Shown here piece by piece: positions 60,564 through 64,000 of a stretch of DNA of 64,000 nucleotides. A program made the translations under genes and the position numbers. This DNA is from CAUSKK01 sp963532425 (GTDB lineage: Bacteria; Pseudomonadota; Gammaproteobacteria; Cardiobacteriales; Cardiobacteriaceae). The notes below the pieces were generated by a model. It was not told the origin of the DNA. It searched no databases and saw only the letters and a program-made list of their open reading frames with translations. Each line of letters starts with the position of its first letter. Within the stretch, counting starts at the first letter, position 1. The stretch lies in the NCBI GenBank assembly GCA_963532425.1, contig CAUSKK010000009.1, positions 1 to 64,000 of the forward strand, written 5' to 3'.

Positions 60564-60980
60564 TTAGCGACAGGCACTCAGCAGCGGATTGGCGCGGCCG
60601 TCGGTGAGCAGGGCCTCATTGCCCTGGAGATAGAGTTGGAAGGCGGCGTTCTGGTAAATCAGCGGCGACCGCGAGGGTTCAAATTTCAGCTGGGCTTCCC
60701 GGCCCTGGTAATTAATCATCACGTCGGGGCCGACGCTGCGCACGGCCAGACTGCCTTCGCGGCAGCGCAGATTCTGCCAGCCACTGCCGAAGGGCCGGGG
60801 CACCTGGTAGGGGCCGTCGCTGGCCTCGGCGGCCGGGGGCGCGCTGGGCAGCACCACCAGCGGCGCATTGACCTGCACCGGGGCCCGTTGCTGCGGCACG
60901 TTGCCGCTGTAGGGGGAGCAGGCGCTCACCCCCACAATGATGGCCAGCAGGCCGGTTCTATTGACGGAGCAGGTAATCAT
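60564..60980 (-). CDS. MliC-like lipoprotein, putative lysozyme inhibitor
   Basis: A 138-residue lipoprotein with lipobox GVSAC (Cys21), a Pro/Val-rich linker to about 60, and a C-terminal domain with NLRCREGSLAVRSVG, VMINYQGREAQLKFEPSRS and YLQGNEALLTDG to LLSAC. The G-NEALLT phrase and a Cys at each end resemble the MliC/PliC C-type lysozyme inhibitors. The match is moderate. It overlaps the slt 3' end by 23 bp, so lytic enzyme and putative inhibitor are translationally linked. Confidence 0.6.
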   Translation of the reverse strand: MITCSVNRTGLLAIIVGVSACSPYSGNVPQQRAPVQVNAPLVVLPSAPPAAEASDGPYQVPRPFGSGWQNLRCREGSLAVRSVGPDVMINYQGREAQLKFEPSRSPLIYQNAAFQLYLQGNEALLTDGRANPLLSACR

Positions 60981-62502
60981 AGATTTTTTCGTATTCCATC
61001 ACTTTCTTGACGTAGTCGCGGGTTTCGTTGAAGGGAATCTGCGCTATCCATTCGTCCAGCGGCAGATTGGGATATTTGTCCAGCCACTGGCGCGCCCGGT
61101 TGGGGCCGGCGTTGTAGGAGGCCGCCGCCACCGCCAGACTGCGGAATTCCTGCAGCCGGTTCGACAGGTACTGGGTGCCAATGGCCAGATTGGTGCTGGG
61201 ATTGGTGAGCTGGCCGCTGCCGCCGTAGCTGATGCCGTATTTGCGCGCCGTGTCGCTGGCCGTGGCCGGCATCACCTGCATCAGGCCGAGGGCCCCGGCC
61301 GCCGATTTAATCTCCTCCTGGAAGATGCTTTCCTTGCGGATGATGGCGTAGATTTCGCTGGTTTTAATGCGGTGCTGGCGGGCGAGACTCTCAATTTCCT
61401 GGCGGTATTTAATCGGGAAGCGCAGGTTCAGGTTATCCCAGATTTTGTTCTGGGCCAGAATGCTGATGGCGCCGATGTGCCAGCCCTGCTGGTGGGCCAC
61501 CAGGGCGATTTGTTCGACCAGCTCCGGCGGCTTGCCCTTGGCCACGGCCTGCAGTTCGGCCATGGCCCGCTGGCCCTTGCCCAGATTTTTGAGAATCAAA
61601 GCCCGCTGCACGCCGTTCATGACCTGGGCGCGCTGGGCGTTGATTTGCCGGGTGGGGCGATTGTGGAACTGGGGCGCCTGGCCGAGTTTTTCCGCCGCCA
61701 GGAAGCCGAAATAGTCGCGCTGGCTGGCGGCCTTGCGGAAGTGGCTCTCGGCCTGGCTGCGGTTGCCGCTCTTTTCGGCGGCCCGGCCGAGCCAGTACTG
61801 CACTTCGGCCTTGTTGTAGGCCTTCTCGTCGAGCTTGCCCAGCAGCTGGGGCAGGCGGGCCCAGTCGTTGCGGCGCTGGGCATAGGCAATCACATCGAAG
61901 ATGGTGTTGTCGCTCTGGCTGCCGGCGGGCATCCGTGCCCACATTTCGTAGGTGGCGCTATCGTCGGCCCGGGCCAGTTTGCTGACCAGCCGATTGTAGG
62001 CGTGCTCATAGTCCTTCACGCCGGCCAGGGTGTTGCTGCGCGCCAGATAGAGCGCTTCGTCCAAGTTCTTATTGGCCAGGGCGTAAATCTGCTCGGCCGC
62101 CGGACTCGGTGCCGTGTTTGGGCAGGGGCGGCGCTGGGCCTGGAGATAGAGGCAGGTAATTTCGTCGTCGGCGAAGGATTCGCGGTAGGTGGCGATGATG
62201 GCCTGGGGATTGGTGATAATCCATTGTTTATAGGCACTTTTTGCCAGGTCATCGCTGAAATAGCTGTCCGGGTGGGCCTTCAGAAAGGCGCTGACGCCGG
62301 CCACGTCCTGCAGATTGTTCTGCCAGTACTGATACTCCACCATCGGGTAGAGCGGGTGGGCCGCCAGGTGCTGATAGAGGGACAGCGGCGCGCCGTTCTT
62401 CACTGCCTCCTCCGCCTCCAGCAGGGCGTTGTTCTGCTGGGCGCCGGCCAGGCGGAGGGCCAGCAGCAGGGAAACGCCGAGAAGATTACGTAAAGCTTTC
62501 AT
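60958..62502 (-). CDS. slt: Soluble lytic murein transglycosylase
   Basis: A 514-residue Slt70-like enzyme. A signal peptide (cleavage near LAGA-QQ) leads to a long superhelical domain (about 30-360, with YNKAEVQYWLGRAAEK) and a C-terminal lysozyme-like SLT domain. Catalytic E391 lies in RKESIFQ, where ESxF is usual, followed by GALGLMQVMPATA and AAASYNAGPNRARQW. It cleaves peptidoglycan strands to give anhydromuramyl ends in the periplasm. It overlaps the next transglycosylase gene by 4 bp and the MliC-like gene by 23 bp. Confidence 0.92.
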   Translation of the reverse strand: MKALRNLLGVSLLLALRLAGAQQNNALLEAEEAVKNGAPLSLYQHLAAHPLYPMVEYQYWQNNLQDVAGVSAFLKAHPDSYFSDDLAKSAYKQWIITNPQAIIATYRESFADDEITCLYLQAQRRPCPNTAPSPAAEQIYALANKNLDEALYLARSNTLAGVKDYEHAYNRLVSKLARADDSATYEMWARMPAGSQSDNTIFDVIAYAQRRNDWARLPQLLGKLDEKAYNKAEVQYWLGRAAEKSGNRSQAESHFRKAASQRDYFGFLAAEKLGQAPQFHNRPTRQINAQRAQVMNGVQRALILKNLGKGQRAMAELQAVAKGKPPELVEQIALVAHQQGWHIGAISILAQNKIWDNLNLRFPIKYRQEIESLARQHRIKTSEIYAIIRKESIFQEEIKSAAGALGLMQVMPATASDTARKYGISYGGSGQLTNPSTNLAIGTQYLSNRLQEFRSLAVAAASYNAGPNRARQWLDKYPNLPLDEWIAQIPFNETRDYVKKVMEYEKIYDYLLRQ

Positions 62503-63119
62503 TTGATGTGCTCTTTCCAGTCATTTTGATATTTGCTGTGATAGGCCAAGACCCGGCGCACATATTCCTGCGTTTCGGGAAATGGCGGGATTTGTTCCTT
62601 ATATCGTATGACATTTTGCGGGCCAGCGTTATAGGCCGCCAGGGCCAAATCCAGCCGGTGAAAGCGTTGCAGCTGCTCCTTCAGATAGCGGGTGCCGCCG
62701 TCGATGTTGGCCTGCTCGTCGTGGGGATTGACGCGGAGATAGTCGGCGGTGGCCGGCATCAGCTGCATCAGGCCGATGGCGCCCTTCTGGGAAATGGCCT
62801 GCTGCTGGTAGCCGCTTTCCACACTAATCACGGCGTGGATAAGCGCTTCGTCCATCTGGTGGTTCTGGGCCACTTTGTTGATGACCTCCTTCAGCTTCTC
62901 CTGGCGGGCGCTGAAGGAAGCGCTGGGCTGGGCCGCCAGTTGCACCGGCGCCGGCGGGGAAGCGCTTCCCCCGGGAACGGCCGGGGCCGGCGCCCGTACC
63001 AGCGGCCGTTTCGGACAGGGAATGCTCATCTTCTTGCCGGCGGCGTTGCTGATGGTGCCGCAGGTGCGGGCCGGGGCCAGCGCACTGGCCAGCAGCAGCA
63101 GCAGTAACAGGGCACGCAT
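62499..63119 (-). CDS. Small lytic transglycosylase (SLT domain)
   Basis: A 206-residue exported transglycosylase with a signal peptide (about 1-18), a short Cys-containing N-terminal piece (CGTISNAAGKKMSIPCPKRP), a Pro/Ala linker partly encoded by a palindrome (GGSASPP), and an SLT domain from about 75: E101 in VISVESGY, GAIGLMQLMPATA, then ALAAYNAGPQNV. It overlaps slt by 4 bp and follows the third transglycosylase by 1 bp. Confidence 0.88.
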   Translation of the reverse strand: MRALLLLLLLASALAPARTCGTISNAAGKKMSIPCPKRPLVRAPAPAVPGGSASPPAPVQLAAQPSASFSARQEKLKEVINKVAQNHQMDEALIHAVISVESGYQQQAISQKGAIGLMQLMPATADYLRVNPHDEQANIDGGTRYLKEQLQRFHRLDLALAAYNAGPQNVIRYKEQIPPFPETQEYVRRVLAYHSKYQNDWKEHIK

Positions 63120-63120
63120 C

Positions 63121-64000
63121 CTACAAACCTATGTCGCCGGGGCTGGCCTTGTAGCGCCGGTAATATTCCATGACCTTCGGCACATAGGCCCGGGTCTCGA
63201 TGAACGGCGGAATCTTATTGCCATATTTGCGCACGTTGCCCTCCCCGGCGTTGTAGCCGGCGGCGGCCAGTTCCATGCTGCCAAATTGGCCGAGCAGCCA
63301 TTTCAGATAGGTGGAGCCGGCGCGAATGTTCTCCTCGGTGTTGTAGGCATCGCTGACGCCAAAGCGGCGGGCGGTGGCCGGCATCAGCTGCATCAGACCC
63401 ATGGCGCCGGCGTGGGAACGGGCGCGCGGCTTGTAGGCACTTTCGGCCGAAATGATGGCGTGGACAAAATAGGGGTCGACACCCACCTCATTGGCGATGC
63501 TGTTGATTTGGGCGGTCAAATCACGCTGGCGCTGGCGGAATTCGCCGCTGGTGTTGATGTTCAACGCCTGCACCACCTGCCGTTCGATGCGCTTGGCCTC
63601 GGCCAGGACGGCGGCCGGACAGTCTTTGGTCGGCTCCAGGTGGAGGACGCGGCCGTTTTCCGCCGTGATGGTGCCGCCACAGTGGCCGGCCTCGGTGAAG
63701 TAGTCCAGCTGGTGGGCAGCCACCACCTGGACTTTTTCGCCGGATTTGATTTCGCCGCCGCTGCTGCCGGCGCTGTAGTCATAGGAACGGCTGGCGCAGG
63801 CGAAATCCTTCTTCTCACCGCGAAAGATGATGGAACCGGCGCCGCTACAGGCCAGGCGCGGGTGCTCCGGCGTGCCACCGGGAAGCGCTTCCTTCTTCAG
63901 GTCCTGGCGGACGGCCGCATAGGAACGCGACCAGAATTCACAGTGGCGGAAACCATCTTTCTGTTTCTCATTGACGTAGCTGGGGGTGCCGCTCTCGTCA
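63121..64000 (-). CDS. Lytic transglycosylase with N-terminal extension, cut by the window edge
   Basis: The frame stays open to the window edge, so the N-terminus is missing; 293 codons are visible. The right part, DESGTPSYVNEKQKDGFRHC and onward, is Cys-rich and repeats a C-x-GxI/T theme (ACSGAGSIIFRGEK; HCGGTITAENGR). It probably begins with a DUF4124-like domain outside the window. The C-terminal SLT domain has the catalytic Glu in IISAESAY, GAMGLMQLMPATA and AAGYNAGEGNVRKYG. It is a paralogue of the next gene. An exact palindrome at about 63881 encodes EAL. Confidence 0.85.
   Translation of the reverse strand, partial: DESGTPSYVNEKQKDGFRHCEFWSRSYAAVRQDLKKEALPGGTPEHPRLACSGAGSIIFRGEKKDFACASRSYDYSAGSSGGEIKSGEKVQVVAAHQLDYFTEAGHCGGTITAENGRVLHLEPTKDCPAAVLAEAKRIERQVVQALNINTSGEFRQRQRDLTAQINSIANEVGVDPYFVHAIISAESAYKPRARSHAGAMGLMQLMPATARRFGVSDAYNTEENIRAGSTYLKWLLGQFGSMELAAAGYNAGEGNVRKYGNKIPPFIETRAYVPKVMEYYRRYKASPGDIGL

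Noticed and set aside
60937..62493. A 518-codon plus-strand frame
   Set aside because: It is antisense to slt, which has full SLT-domain motifs and overlaps its neighbours.
1..64000. CRISPR arrays at the spaced palindromes
   Set aside because: The repeat is only 10 bp and self-complementary, spacers vary from under 20 to over 100 bp, the motif also lies in genes, and no cas genes are present.
1..64000. tRNA, rRNA or riboswitch genes
   Set aside because: No cloverleaf with the conserved T-loop pattern, no rRNA sequence and no recognisable riboswitch core were seen by reading both strands; a covariance search was not possible.

Overview
The window is GC-rich chromosomal DNA that looks gammaproteobacterial: a complete rnfABCDGE operon, a gamma-type glutamate-cysteine ligase (gshA) beside gshB, PBP1b followed by an LpoP-like lipoprotein, Slt-type lytic transglycosylases, lgt, lnt, radA, thyA, trpS and a PTS HPr/enzyme I pair. 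The Neisseria-like adhesin complex (ACP) proteins and the toxin/immunity remnants suggest a host-associated bacterium. A Cardiobacteriales-like lineage is a guess, not a conclusion. I saw no rRNA or tRNA genes, no intact insertion sequence, no prophage and no CRISPR array.

Layout. 1-600: palindrome array. 633-3902: small metabolic genes (GST, EVE, chorismate mutase, VOC, DUF3592, YciI) and a hydrolase remnant. 3946-11861: rnfABCDGE and four small genes behind it, all leftward and mostly overlapping. 11916-14222: leucine-rich repeat protein and radA. 14298-16070: three secreted ACP/lysozyme-inhibitor-like proteins. 16130-18180: palindrome array with a HlyD-type exporter remnant. 18214-22044: three tandem short/long pairs of unknown Leu-rich membrane proteins, then higBA. 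22251-26480: osmC/lysR, an NlpD-like lipoprotein, nudF and a peptidoglycan-binding protein. 26558-31511: two palindrome arrays flanking an AT-rich island of decayed polymorphic-toxin and immunity genes plus a RepA-like remnant. 31585-39271: ptsI, ptsH, lgt, DUF29, thyA, mrcB and the LpoP-like gene. 39353-40111: array. 40157-47175: DUF333 lipoprotein, trpS, two nucleotidyltransferases, three Sel1-repeat proteins, DUF1176. 47291-49501: duplicated siderophore-type binding proteins. 49585-51838: the largest array. 51881-57540: aroG, a secreted protein, a cupin, gshB and gshA. 57593-59172: array ending in tandem copies of the lnt 3' end. 59095-64000: lnt, an MliC-like lipoprotein and three lytic transglycosylases, the last cut by the window edge.

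The outstanding feature is the 10-bp palindrome GAAGCGCTTC. I counted roughly 140 exact copies by eye, plus many one-mismatch copies, where uniform random sequence would give well under one. It packs into intergenic arrays with one copy every 35-65 bp, and it also lies inside genes, most densely in the 3' half of rnfC. Segments between palindromes recur at distant sites, and length differences between homologous copies fall exactly at palindromes, so the arrays look like mosaics of cassettes shuffled or deleted at this motif.

Functionally, many genes concern the cell envelope: PBP1b with a possible activator, lytic enzymes, lysozyme-inhibitor-like proteins, lipoprotein maturation (lgt, lnt) and an NlpD-like factor. 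A second theme is redox and thiol metabolism (Rnf, GST, gshA/gshB, OsmC).
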